A stretch of 64,000 nt of DNA from Escallonia rubra (Eukaryota > Streptophyta > Magnoliopsida > Escalloniales > Escalloniaceae), in contig JAVXUO010000147.1 in assembly GCA_033065855.1 (NCBI GenBank), positions 186,001-250,000 on the forward strand, written 5' to 3'. How positions within the stretch are numbered: the first letter of the stretch is position 1; each line of letters opens with the position of its first letter. Of this stretch, positions 10,318-20,007 are shown piece after piece. The notes beneath the pieces were generated by a model. That model did no database searches and was not told the DNA's origin. It saw only the letters and a program-made list of their open reading frames with translations. The position numbers and the translations under genes were made by a program.

Positions 10318-10565
10318 GACGCAGCAGAAACTCCCAACACTTGGAAAATCGAAAGACGGGGTTCTCTTATTAGAATGAAATGTGGATAAGTGCTAGTTGG
10401 AATGAAATCCTAACATACAGTAGGAAGAGATATGTATCACTCTTCATTTGACATATATTCATTAGATAAGTATTGATCATTGGTGAAACTATTGTTTCTC
10501 TCGTTTGAATTGACGTGCTTCCCACTAGCCTCGGCCATTTCTTCTGCAAGTTGAAGCATGTAAAA
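10318..10565. other. no gene recognised
   Basis: Flank of the small minus-strand ORF. The minus-strand continuation in another frame reads VENDFTCFNLQKKW near 10530-10575, which might belong to that ORF after a frameshift. Confidence 0.35.
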
Positions 10566-10871
10566 TCATTTTCTACACAGCAACATCCGGTTATTCTCCA
10601 TACGAATTCGGCACACAACTTTCTTACATTGCTTAACATTACACCTCGACATACTAAGTGAATGACGTTGCGGCACAGGTGCTCTCAGGGTGGTGAGATT
10701 TTGGTGTACTGCTTCAGATTCCTTAACTCGATATGCACATTCTCTTCGTAAACCTGCATAATACTCTATCGGATCCGTGTACTTCCCTTCTTTGTAGTCG
10801 TCGTTCCTTTCACACAAAAACCACACAGTCTCACGTCCCCGATAATTAGAACTACCAAGAACTCCTACCAT
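10566..10871 (-). CDS. 101-aa hypothetical ORF with a Cys-rich end, MULE cargo
   Basis: The ATG at 10869-10871 opens MVGVLGSSNYRGRETVWF and the frame stays open to a TGA. The middle is charged (YKEGKYTDPIEYY, then LRRECAYRVKESEAVHQNL). The end has Cys spaced as SRCNVKQCKKVVCRIRMENN and a last Cys nine residues on. A frame change near the stop would add FTCFNLQKKW, making a pattern loosely like a GRF-type zinc finger (C..C, C, then C-F-x-x-W). I do not recognise the family; the zinc-finger idea is a guess. It lies between palindrome arrays 2 and 3, like the B3 gene between arrays 1 and 2, which suggests captured or cargo DNA. Confidence 0.4.
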   Translation of the reverse strand: MVGVLGSSNYRGRETVWFLCERNDDYKEGKYTDPIEYYAGLRRECAYRVKESEAVHQNLTTLRAPVPQRHSLSMSRCNVKQCKKVVCRIRMENNRMLLCRK

Positions 10872-11763
10872 TTAACTTAGGTACATCTACAGCGATGAGC
10901 ATGGCTAACATATATAAATAACTCCCCCCCAACACACATACGTTATATATTGGTGTGATAACTACACAATAGTCTGCCCATCTCTGGTGATAAGACAAGT
11001 CTCTGGACACTGACACCCTGCTTAATTGGTAGTTGGAGACAATAGCATGCCCATGTGAGTGAGAAGACAAGTCTTTGGTGACAAGACAAGTCTCTGGTCT
11101 CTTGCACCGACTTGTCACATCTCATAAAGTTGAACCTGTAGCATCTAATAAAGTGGTCCCGTTTCAAAAATTATATAGATACACTCATGCACTGAATGAA
11201 GGGCAAAAGGCATAGAGTGATATACTCCCAATTTCATAAAAACTCTCTCAATGTCATGTACTCCACGAGATATTTTTGAAGCAATGGGTCATTACTGGGC
11301 GGGCGAAGATGAATTTCACTATTCTTTGCGTCCAAGTTTGCGTTAGTCATCACGCTATGTTAATACATTACATGCAGAATAGTCTTTTCGGATGAATGAA
11401 TACGAGGTCTTAGTAGCTGATTCACGACGCATGAATATACCCTTACGTCGACAAAAGGCAATCAACATGCCTCGAATTACACACATGGAGCTTAAAATGC
11501 ACTGCATCGAATACGTGAAGAAAATAATAGAATGAGAGTTCGTCAAAGTATAACTTACGTCGTATGGCACGTGATGTACATGAAGATGGCAACAACAATG
11601 AAGCACAAGTATACTGGAACATGAGCTTCAAACTTGGATCTGTTTTCGATGCTCCAGTGTCAGATGAAGATGACTGAAGATGCTCCAATGTGTCAACGAT
11701 GCTACTTCTTTGTAATTTAATCTTTAAGACTCCAAATCTTAGAAATTTTTTGGAGCTCCATAT
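10872..11763. other. unassigned cargo segment of the MULE
   Basis: Short frames exist on both strands (for example a plus-strand frame from 11396 reading NEYEVLVADSRRMNIPLRR), none recognised. Repeated GACAAGTCTCTGG-like words occur at 10990-11105. It may hold decayed exons of a second captured gene. Confidence 0.35.
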
Positions 11764-12287
11764 GTCCGCTATACAATGTAGTCGACGGCCCTGCAGAATC
11801 TAAGACTCCCAACACTTGGACTCTCAACGTGCGCCTTAAGTCCGTTATACAATGTAGCGGACAACACTGTAGAATGTTAGCACTCCAATTCTCTTTACGT
11901 CTGCTACACGAAGTAGCGGACGGCTCTGCAGAATCTCAAGACTCCAACACTTAGAATTTTTTATGGTGCTCTTTCCGTCCGCTATATTGTATAGCAGACG
12001 GCTCTACAGAATTAGATTTTTTGGGGCTCTTTACGTCCGCTACACGATGTAGTGGACAGCCCTGCAGAAAGTCAAATCTCAAACACTTAAGAATTTTTTT
12101 GGTGCTCTTTACGTCCGCTACACGATGTAGCGGACAGCCCTACAGAAAGTCAGATCTCAAACACTTAGAATTTTTTTGGCTCTTTGCGTCTGTTACACGA
12201 TGTAGCGGACGACCCTGCAGAAAGTCAGATCTCCAACACTTAGTTTTTGTTTGGTGCTCTTTACGTCCGCTATACTATGTAGCGGAC
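11764..12287. repeat. palindrome array 3 (8 copies)
   Basis: Copies of the 23-bp palindrome start at 11764, 11840, 11899, 11977, 12035, 12113, 12188 and 12265. Distances are 76, 59, 78, 58, 78, 75 and 77 bp, so units come in two lengths near 58 and near 77. The longer unit carries CTGCAGAAAGTCAGATCTC and CAACACTTAGAATTTTTTTG before the next TTTACGTCCGC. The array separates the unassigned cargo from the C48/PMD genes. Confidence 0.93.
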
Positions 12288-12820
12288 GGTCCTGCAAAAT
12301 CAAAGAAACCAAAACTGGCCAATTTTGTGGCCCTGCGCAATCTTAAAGCTCCAACACTGACCCACACTTTTTTTCCCACCATTCAAAGCAAATCACAAAT
12401 CAGTCAATGAGCCAATGCTATCTCAACACAAATTAAACACTCAACTGATTTCAAAACAAATCGGTCAGTCAAATCAATCGCATTCAACACCTATCAACTG
12501 ATGCAAACACAAATCAATTCAAACCCGATAAATGAAGAACAACTTTCATAAAGACAATATATGTTTATTAAAAAAGTGAATATAATGTTACAATGTCACT
12601 TGGGGACCTCATCTACTGTAGGATTATCGTCATTACACGGATTTTCAATAAACCTAATGCTCTTGGCCGGCCTTCCATAATTTGCCAAGCTATCCTATAC
12701 CTAAAGCCTTATATGCATTCTCGGTTCCAGACGGTCTTTGCGAGGCTCTCAGACCGACAAATGTAATCCATGTACATGCAGACGAAGACGCCACAGTCCG
12801 AGGAGTTATGTTGCTTGGGC
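12288..12820. other. no gene recognised
   Basis: Sequence downstream of the minus-strand C48-like gene, with CAATCAAACACAAATC-like repeated words at 12385-12520. It probably includes the 3' untranslated region of that gene. Confidence 0.4.
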
Positions 12821-13404
12821 CTACGCCTCTTCAATCAGAAAAGGAGCTTTGGCTTGGCCAGTACTCTCTCGTAACGCCTTGAATTGACCAAGGCACAAAA
12901 TAGATTCTGTGAGAAACATAATAAGCATTATACATTAAACATAGCAAACAAAATAAGCATTAATCAGTTTTACAATATGCAAGTTACAATAAGAATTAAA
13001 CAGGATCTTACCATGGCATCCAACTGGTCTATGCCTTTGTACATGGTAATCAGATGCATCTCGGGGGTATCATCGTGGAGATTGTCGATGACTGATACGA
13101 CCTTCTCTACTGGTTCATAACAAACCAGGTACCAGTGGGCATTCCCTAAAAATGGGATTAGAAACACGTCGGCAACACTTGCGCTCACTAGACTATCCCT
13201 AGCAAGATATGCTTGAAGGTTAGCGGACGGTCTCCACTGGGCCAGGGTTCTCCATCCCCTTGAAGCGACCCACTCGTGCCAGTCTTGTACTAGAATGCCA
13301 TGAAAATAAGCATCCAAGATAAAAATGCGCGGACAGTCGGCAGGTTGCTCCCGACCCCTTTGCCTCAGAATTTGCACGTAGTGCGAGATGACACCGTTGT
13401 CTAA
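12821..13404 (-). pseudogene. C48 (Ulp1-like) cysteine protease segment
   Basis: The main exon (13012-13404, minus) reads LWLDNGVISHYVQILRQRG, a middle part with WHEWVASRGWRTLAQW, and then VADVFLIPFLGNAHWYLVCY followed by VVSVIDNL. The HW of AHWYLV and the D of VIDNL correspond to the catalytic His and Asp of C48 proteases. A likely GT at 13010-13011 and AG at 12878-12879 define an intron, after which ALRESTGQAKAPFLIEEA runs to a TAG at 12821-12823. The Gln/Cys block expected after the Asp is absent, so as it stands the segment lacks the catalytic Cys. Upstream, SRPSQDGASYDVDH and CSWFEIA lie in another frame, so a frameshift or lost intron separates it from the rest. Ulp1-like segments are known cargo in some plant MULEs. 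Confidence 0.65.
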
Positions 13405-13556
13405 CCACAAGCAATTTCAAACCACGAGCAATTATAATCCAAGCCCTCTGGGTGATCCACGTCATACGACGCTCCGTCTTGGGAGGGCCTGCTAAAATAA
13501 TGGGCTCGGATTAGCTCACATTTATGCGGCTTTAGGGGCCTGGCTGGATGCCCTTT

Positions 13557-13838
13557 CAGATATTGCCCTCGGGGGTCGACCGGGGGATATTTCCTTCCTT
13601 CAGGGGGGTCAATCGACAAATATTTCCCTCCTCTAGGGGGCAAGATTAGGGGATATTGGCCTCAAATTCCTGGTTCAGCCGGCAGATATCTCCCTTTGGG
13701 GGGCTCCGCCAGCTGATAATGTCCTTCGGGGGCCCCGGCCGGCTGATATTGCTCTCCGGCCATTTTTTCTGCCGGCTGATATTGCCCTGCGGGGAGGTCA
13801 AACGGGGGATATTACCCTCCGGGGGTGCCACGTTATCC
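13557..13838 (-). repeat. in-frame Pro-rich minisatellite, 9 units of 27-33 bp
   Basis: The plus-strand word GATATT or a variant recurs at 13560, 13587, 13620, 13653, 13686, 13716, 13746, 13779 and 13809. Distances are 27, 33, 33, 33, 30, 30, 33 and 30 bp, all multiples of three. On the minus strand this reads units like PPEGNIPRLTSPQGNISRQ, that is G-N-I-(S/P/C)-R separated by Pro-rich spacers. One TAA interrupts near 13645. Length changes by whole codons suggest the array was once translated, as a linker between the PMD and C48 parts. Confidence 0.8.
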
Positions 13839-15813
13839 CGCCCACGAGACAATGGGCAGTGCCTGGGAGAAACCGTAGTTTCTGAAAGGCCAGTCTTGCG
13901 TGACTTGACTATGAGAGAGGGGTTGGGGTTCCGGGAACAAATTGAAGGAGGGGACGCTGTAATCGTCCCACGACGCTTGAGCCTGTCCCATCCCCGCTAC
14001 AGAGGGACTGCCAACTCCCTGGCTCACCCCTGAAGCCTGTCCCGATGGATCACCATATCCCTCGCTGACGCCCGTATAACCCATTCTTGCAGCCTAAAGC
14101 CAATGCAGCAGTCTGTTGGCAAAGATCCTCACCCACTGCGCTCACCAGATCCTTCCGCTCACTCAATTTTCTGGAAGAATGCGAGCGAGGCATTAACCTA
14201 CATCCAAAGAGATAACTTGTTGGACAATAAGTAACTTCAATCAGACATTTATAATCATCAAATTCAATTACGAACACTTGTTGGACAACTTACGAGATTG
14301 TATGCCATATGCCCATCGATCTGACCCCTAGGGTGGTACTTCTCCTCGCGTTCAAACCTTACTAGGGCTACTCTCCTCCGCGTGATACGGTAGTACCACT
14401 CAGTGTACTGTTTGATGTTGATAACGGGGTCAGGCTTCGAGACGATGGCCGCCAGTGTGTCTTGCCAAGAACTCCAAAGCTCTATTTTGGCAGCGCACAA
14501 TTCGTGCGCATTGGCCTTGCCAAACTGTCCGACACCCGGTGGGTTCTTGTTAACCCTCATATCTAGGGCATCGGCTGGAAACCCCTGTAGGTAGTCAAAA
14601 TGACGCATCGCTCGGTCTGGCAGTTACCACTTTGCGACCTCAAAGTGGATCAGGGGTGTGCGCTGCAACCTGGAGAGCGTGAAGACGAACGACCCTCCCA
14701 CCCGTGGTGCAAAATGGTTGTACAGTGCCTAACGCATTTGGCCCCAGAGATAGACGGTCGAATTCTCCTCGATAAAACGTAATGTTGTGATGGGGATCGA
14801 CTCTCCTATGGTAGTGGCTCTCCTTCCGGCTGTACTCCCAAGCACACAACCGAGGCCACACTTTATCGGTGCCATCCCTACGCGTTGGTGCACCAGTAGC
14901 AAGGTGTTCATCAGACCACACCTGAGAACATGTGCAAATTATATTTATATTTTTGATTCAACAAAAAAAAAAACCAATAACGAAATCAGGATTTATATGA
15001 TATACCTGCAATAGCGAGAGACATGCACATATGGCTTTGGAGTCGGGCCTCGTTGCCTTATGCAATGCTCGGTACAGATACGAAAGAACCGCTGCACCCC
15101 AGGCATAATCCCCAACCTCCCGCAGGTTACCCAACAACGGTAAATATTTCACGCTGTCCATGTTTTTTGACGTCGTTGGGAATAAAATTGCCCCCATAAC
15201 CCAAAAGAGGAAGGCTTGTGTGTACAGCACAAGCATCTCACCTGTATAGTTTTCTGGAAAAACCTTGTAGGTATCTACCAACCACTTCAACTTTATACCA
15301 CCACTGCAAAACTGTTCCTGGGGTATCGAAGTGAAGAAGTCCCTAGCGGTTCTCTTATTCGTTGCTTCCGGCGGAGGAGCAATTACCGGCCGCCCCATCA
15401 CCGGTAACCCTAAGATGAACCCTACATTTTCTAGTGTAATTGTCATCTCTCTGAGAGGGAAGTGAAACGTATTCGTTTCACTTCTCCACCTTTCAACAAG
15501 GGCACCTATTAAGTGCCGGTCAAGGTGTTGAAAGATCTGCCCATGCGTGAAAATCCCAAACCCAATTCCACGAAGTATCCTTTTCTGGGACTTGTTCAAT
15601 TTCCATGCTATGAACTCGTTAGATACTTCTACTGTGGTGAGAATTTCTCTTTCCTACGAATTAATAAATACAATCTAAGCAAAGCAAAAGTATACAATAT
15701 TTGTGGCAATAAGAAAGTTTATTCGTTAAGTATCTTACTCCACCATCCCATATGAGCGTACTGATATGGTTGGCTTGGTCGTATAACACGGATGGATCTT
15801 ATGGTCCAGAGTT
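13839..15813 (-). pseudogene. plant mobile domain (PMD, MAIN-like) gene of the MULE, decayed
   Basis: Read on the minus strand. A first block near 15739-15810 gives DPSVLYDQANHISTLIWDGG. The main exon (15006 to about 15630) gives FEI-type PMD text: FIAWKLNKSQKRILRGIGFG, LIGALVERWRSETNTFHFPL, TITLENVGFILGLPVMGRPV and LREVGDYAWGAAVLSYLYRA, ending LSLLQ. A GT at 15004-15005 and AG at 14922-14923 bound the next intron; the following exon (14294-14921) resumes in phase as VWSDEHLATGAPTRR, with DGTDKVWPRLCAWEYSR, then TLSRLQRTPLIHFEVAKW and LPDRAMRHFDYLQGFPADAL after a frameshift near 14695 and a TAA near 14627. Low-complexity Gly/Ser/Gln text (13839-14084) joins it to the Pro-rich array and the C48 segment. 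The PMD is a plant domain shared by MAIN/MAIL proteins and transposons; its biochemical role is unsettled. It may have been one PMD-C48 fusion. Confidence 0.8.
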
Positions 15814-16283
15814 AAATTTCATTTTTTACAACTGAAATTATGGAAAAACCTTCGCAGTTTGAATTTTGATAATCGCTCGCAAAAATACGACGCTGGTACA
15901 TGCATAATACATATAACGCAAGCACATGCATAATACATACAATGTTAGCATATACTCATATGTATAATAGATATATATACATACACGAAATCCGATTTTA
16001 CAAACGCTAGCACATGAACAAATCCATACATATATAAATTCTCATCGCTAGCACATGCTCAATGCATAATCAAAACCACGCATAAAACGCAATATTCATC
16101 ACAACTATAGATTACAAACATGTAAAGGATTGATTTTGTGAACTTACGTGATCTATTAGGGTATTAAAGGTGTTCTTAAGAAGAAATTGCGCAGATCTTC
16201 TTGCCAACGCCACTGGGAATATTTGTGAGTAGAAAGAATGGAGAAGAGTTTCGTAGTTAGGAGTTTTTTGAATATATATTAAC
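15814..16283 (-). promoter_or_regulatory. probable promoter and leader of the PMD gene
   Basis: On the minus strand AATATATATT (16271-16280) is followed by a pyrimidine-rich leader and a good donor-like GTAAGT near 16144-16149, consistent with a leader intron before the first PMD block. The stretch 15850-16130 is rich in CATATAC/GCACATGC words and shows no coding frame. Confidence 0.35.
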
Positions 16284-16720
16284 TGTCTGCCACATAATGC
16301 AGCGGACAGTTTATAACGTCCACTTCACTATATCGCGGACTATTTATCAATAAAAGACGTCCGTCACACTGTGTAGCGGACACCGTTGACGTGAGTGATA
16401 AGGACAAGGTAACCGTCGTGGGGGTAAAGGACTGACGGGACAGTTTCTGACATCTGTCAGTCGAAAGGACGTCCGCTACACAGTGTAGCGGACGTCTTTT
16501 TCCTGACACATGTCAGGACAAGAAAATCGTCCGGCACACAGTGTAGCGGACAGGGGAGGAAGGGTAAAATGGTAAAAAAGACTGTCCGCGACACTATGTC
16601 ACGGACGCGGACGACTAACAGTTTTTGAAAAAAAAAAGATCTGGGCCGTTTATCTTTTCAGGATGGACGGCCAGATCGCGCTTGCAAAATACCATATTTT
16701 GCGCGCTCTCAACGGATCAG

Positions 16721-16722
<2 letters not shown>
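16284..16722 (-). repeat. MULE right terminal inverted repeat
   Basis: Reverse complement of the left TIR. It carries six 23-bp palindromes at 16285, 16318, 16359, 16471, 16529 and 16584. The copy at 16471 is perfect: arms GTCCGCTACAC and GTGTAGCGGAC around a central A. The TIR ends CAACGGATCAGCT at 16722, followed by (AT)n. Confidence 0.88.

Positions 16723-16752
<30 letters not shown>
16723..16752. repeat. (AT)n microsatellite
   Basis: About 30 bp of AT repeats between the MULE and the small MITE; a second AT run follows that MITE (about 16951-16966). Both elements therefore sit in AT dinucleotide tracts. Confidence 0.95.
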
Positions 16753-16755
<3 letters not shown>

Positions 16756-16949
16756 GGTCGTGATCCATTGCTAGCGCTGACAATTTAACCCAAGTTGCCA
16801 GAATGGACGGCCAGATCGCGCGCCACGACCGCCATTTTTTTCACCGTCCGCTACATAATGTAACGGATGGTAAGTTTCGTCTGCTACATAATGTAACAGA
16901 CGACTAGATCGCGCTGGCAACTTGCTGGCGCTAGCAAGGGATCACGACC
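16756..16949. mobile_element. small MULE-like MITE, about 194 bp
   Basis: Ends are inverted: GGTCGTGATCCATTGCTAGC at the left, and the reverse complement of GGTCGTGATCCCTTGCTAGC at the right. AT tracts flank both sides. It shares GAATGGACGGCCAGATCGCG with the big MULE's TIR (GGATGGACGGCCAGATCGCG) and holds two copies of the same 23-bp palindrome at 16846 and 16879. It encodes nothing. It is probably a deletion derivative or relative served by a related transposase. Confidence 0.78.
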
Positions 16950-17021
16950 ATATATATATATATATAATCGTGCGTGAACTTTCGGTGAAAAGGAAGGGGC
17001 TGCCATGAGGCAGCAATGGTG

Positions 17022-17056
<35 letters not shown>

Positions 17057-19376
17057 GATGTGTTGTGCGTGAAGAGGAAGAGGGGAAGAATGAAGGGGCT
17101 GCCATGGGCAGCTGTGGTATAGTGTGTGTGTGTGTGTTGATGTGTTTGTGCATGAAGAGGGAGAGGGGAAAGGGAATGGACTGCCATGGATTGCCCTTGC
17201 GCAAGTTTTAAAATTTTGTGTATGAAGTAGGGTTTATGGGTTGCTGCCCCGGTGGACAACCATGGTGTTGGGTGCTATGTGTGTTGATATGTGTGTAAGA
17301 ATGAGGGAAAAGAGTGGCTGCCGTGAAGGTGGACAATCGTGGTGGTGATTGGTGCGGTGTGTGCGAGTGAGGGGGAAGAGGAGGGGCTGCCATGGTGGGC
17401 AGCCGTGTTAGTGGTGTTGTGTGTACGCTTTTGTAGGGCTTAGGTGAGTGTAAAATGGGGAAAGAAAGGGGGAAGGGCGGCCGTGGGCAACCACGATGAG
17501 TGGTGGTGTGATGTGGAGGTATCGGGGTTTTTATTATACAGATGGTTGGTGGGCATATGCTAGTGTTTGTTATAATGGTGTGATGTGGGGGTATAGGGTT
17601 TCAATTTGTATAGATGGTTGATGGGTGTATACTAGGGCTTGTTGTGGTTGTGTGATGTGGAAGAAGAGAGAAAGAGGCAAATTAGGGGTTAGAGTTAGGG
17701 TTTCTTAGGGAAGAAAAAGGTGAATAGTGAGGTTTTAACTAGCAGTCCCTGTTGGGATTTTAAGAACTATTTAGAGTCTTATTTTGGCAAAGTGCCAAAC
17801 AAAATCCCCCTTATTTTTACGAAACCTACATCGTGGAATTTTCTAGCCATGTGAAACGCATGAAATGGTTTTATTTAGAAAATAGGCTTTTGAATTATTT
17901 GATATAGCAAACAAACTTATTTTTAGCCGAAAAATTTATAGTAACCTTATATTTTTAAGACGCTTGAGTGTCTAACGTTTCGTGGCATTACGATGGTGAT
18001 TGTTACACTTTTGAATTATGCTCCATAACATTCAATTTAAGGAGTGGATTAGGATTTTGAGCCGAAAATCTTCCAAGAGACCTTTTTTGTCAAAGAAATC
18101 CACATGGTCTTTTAAAAAGATTTTTTGAGACATTTTCGGGTGTGAAATGGTACATTAGGTTTCGGAGGTATTTTGGTAATTTTACACAAGTTCGGGGGTA
18201 TTTTAGTAATTTTACTGACTTGGGGGAAATTTAGTAGTCAGACATGATTGAGCATCAAGAATTAATACATGTATGGTTTATTGTTAGGTTTTGATAGACG
18301 AAAGATAGAACTGACATTTGAACAAGTAGCAGAACCGTTTATCAAGTAAGGTAAGTACTCCCGTCATGTTCCTCAGTATACCCTACCTTGGAATATATGC
18401 AAATGTATACATTTACCAAATCCAATCTTTAAAGTTTTGGTTATGCTTCAGCTTTCGTCTAAATTAGTTTGACAAGAAAATGAATTAAAAGTGCCATGGG
18501 ATGTTTCCATTCGTAATTGTTTTAAATTTGATTTATATGGAACGAGATGGTGATTTTGGCTTGGTTGATGTGCCTCATTTCCAACGAGGGAAACTTGGAT
18601 TTTGGGCCCCAATCAACGGGGGGCTTGTATGTTGATGCACAGTACTGTTGCTCGTAGTTCGCCTCTGGATCCACATAATTATTTATACTGGGTGTAGAAG
18701 GGATTTTGAGCCCAAGTCAGGGGGGCTTGTACACTGACTACAACATACCTAAGTTGTGATTAACTGCGATAGCTGTTTGATGAGCTTTCTTAATGTCATA
18801 CTCTAGTTTTGAGAATCTTTTGTACAAGTACATATATGTAAATATATAATGAAGAAATTTTTGTTATGGTGATACTGATTTCCTGATCTTGAAAAGAAAA
18901 TCCATGGCATGTTTTATAATCCTCAAATCTATTTTAGGGACATGGTTTGCGTGCTTGCTGGGCTCTTGCTCATTGCTTATTTTTCAGGTGATGATCTAGG
19001 GGGGGCAAATCCCTATGAGGAACACGAGGGAGAGGTGCCCGAAGAGAATTATTAGAGTAATTGAGTGTCTGTTGGACATGAGAACTTCAGTCTTGTAGTT
19101 GTTATTATGGATGAACCTATGTAGGGAGCTTAGGTCTCCTCGAATTTCTTTAGAATTTTCATTAACACGTAATTGAAGGTTTTTATTTTTGACAATTGAG
19201 GAATTTCTAGGTGCGGTTCTTAGTAGCCAATTAAAGGTTTTCGTATCTAGTGAGTTTGATTGAATCTTTGAGTACATGTTATATTAAGCCTGGCAGAGCC
19301 CTATTGAAGGTTTAGTGGGTCTGCAGCTGGTCACGGACCTAGCTCATGGGCTCACTCTTGGGTTTGGGTTGTGACA
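16950..19376 (+). repeat. element A 5' LTR, second part
   Basis: Resumes the LTR with GGCTGCCATG-type text also found at 34725-36770, and ends GGGTTTGGGTTGTGACA. It contains a (TG)n run (about 17023-17054), the GGGGTATTTTAGTAATTTTAC motif at about 18190-18215, and a dyad-rich block (18569-18744) shared with other LTRs. A frame at 16884-17393 on the minus strand is only CA-repeat translation. Confidence 0.85.
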
Positions 19377-19380
19377 GAAA

Positions 19381-19392
19381 TTGTATCAAAGC
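19381..19392 (+). promoter_or_regulatory. element A primer-binding site (degenerate)
   Basis: TTGTATCAAAGC begins five bases after the LTR end and differs at two positions from TGGTATCAGAGC, the sequence complementary to the initiator tRNA-Met 3' end. The perfect form is present in three other elements of this window. Confidence 0.75.
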
Positions 19393-19591
19393 TTAGGTAT
19401 TACGATCCTATAGACTCGTACCTTGATGAGTTGGGGCACGATAGGAAAAGTGAGGGCCTTGACTTAGTGAATTCATGGATTTGCTGATATGTTTTCTTGT
19501 GAATTTTGGTAAACGATTAAGTGATTGATTTTAAACTAAGTGGCATAGTATTAACAGGAGGTGCTTATGATATTTGTGTTGTGATAGGAGT

Positions 19592-19986
19592 ATGGCAGAT
19601 CGGAACGAGGGTAGCTTGTCGATAGAGGTCAGTCAGATGCCTTTGGAAGAGTTGGAAGATTCTAACCAGATGTCCTTGAATGGAGGCAAGAAACTCCGAA
19701 AGTGTCCCAGGAAATCAGCAGATTCAGGAAAGAGGATGATACCTTTAGAGAAGGAAATACAATGGTTAAAGGAGGAAAATAAAGTACTAGAAGCTCAGCT
19801 GGAGAGTATGAAGAATAACTATAGTTTCAATTGGGAGCAAAGGCAGAAAGACGAAAATACTTTGGAAAGAAGGTTACAGAGTTACAAGATCGGTTGGGAG
19901 ATGCAGATTCGATAACTTTCTCTCAGGCTGAAGTAGAGCAGTGGATCCAGGAATGGGAGAACTACATTAAGCAGGGAGACGATTAG
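19592..19986 (+). pseudogene. element A small coiled-coil ORF before gag (frameshifted)
   Basis: The ATG at 19592 opens MADRNEGSLSIEV. A heptad-like region follows (PLEKEIQWLKEENKVLEAQL), then NYSFNWEQRQKDENT. Near 19862 one base appears lost; the next frame continues GKKVTELQDRLGDADSITFS and WIQEWENYIKQGDD to a TAG at 19984-19986. Element C has the same ORF (52827-53227) with a frameshift at a different place, so the ancestral ORF was about 132-134 codons. No standard Ty3 domain matches; it lies between primer site and gag. A structural or nucleic-acid-binding helper is a guess from the coiled coil. Confidence 0.7.
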
Positions 19987-20007
19987 GATGAGGGAAGGAA
20001 GATGAGG

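Larger units (their letters stand above)
5920..16722. mobile_element. Mutator-like DNA transposon (MULE) with cargo genes, 10.8 kb
   Basis: Both ends carry a long terminal inverted repeat beginning AGCTGATCCGTTGAGAGCGC (left near 5921, right the reverse complement ending 16722). The element sits in an (AT)n tract, so the expected 9-bp or so target duplication is hidden in the microsatellite. Inside are a FAR1/MURA-type transposase on the plus strand (7013-8988), a B3-domain gene on the plus strand (9519-10065), a small minus-strand ORF (10566-10871), a C48/Ulp1-like segment (12821-13404, minus) and a PMD gene (about 14050-15813, minus). Three internal palindrome arrays separate these units. 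MULEs with PMD or Ulp1-like genes are known in plants; this combination with B3 and the palindrome arrays I do not recognise. The transposase is broken, so movement now would need help in trans. Confidence 0.88.

Noticed and set aside
11764-12287. Regularly spaced palindromes that look CRISPR-like
   Set aside because: The spacers are themselves repeats of one another, spacing has two lengths, and the host is a plant; this is a transposon array.
12021-12410. 129-codon frame with repeated CSGQPCRKSDLKHL-type text
   Set aside because: It is a translation of palindrome array 3; unit lengths of about 58 and 77 bp are not multiples of three, so no coding constraint is seen.
16884-17393. Minus-strand frames of about 105 codons rich in His/Thr
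   Set aside because: They are translations of (CA)n and related repeats within element A's LTR.
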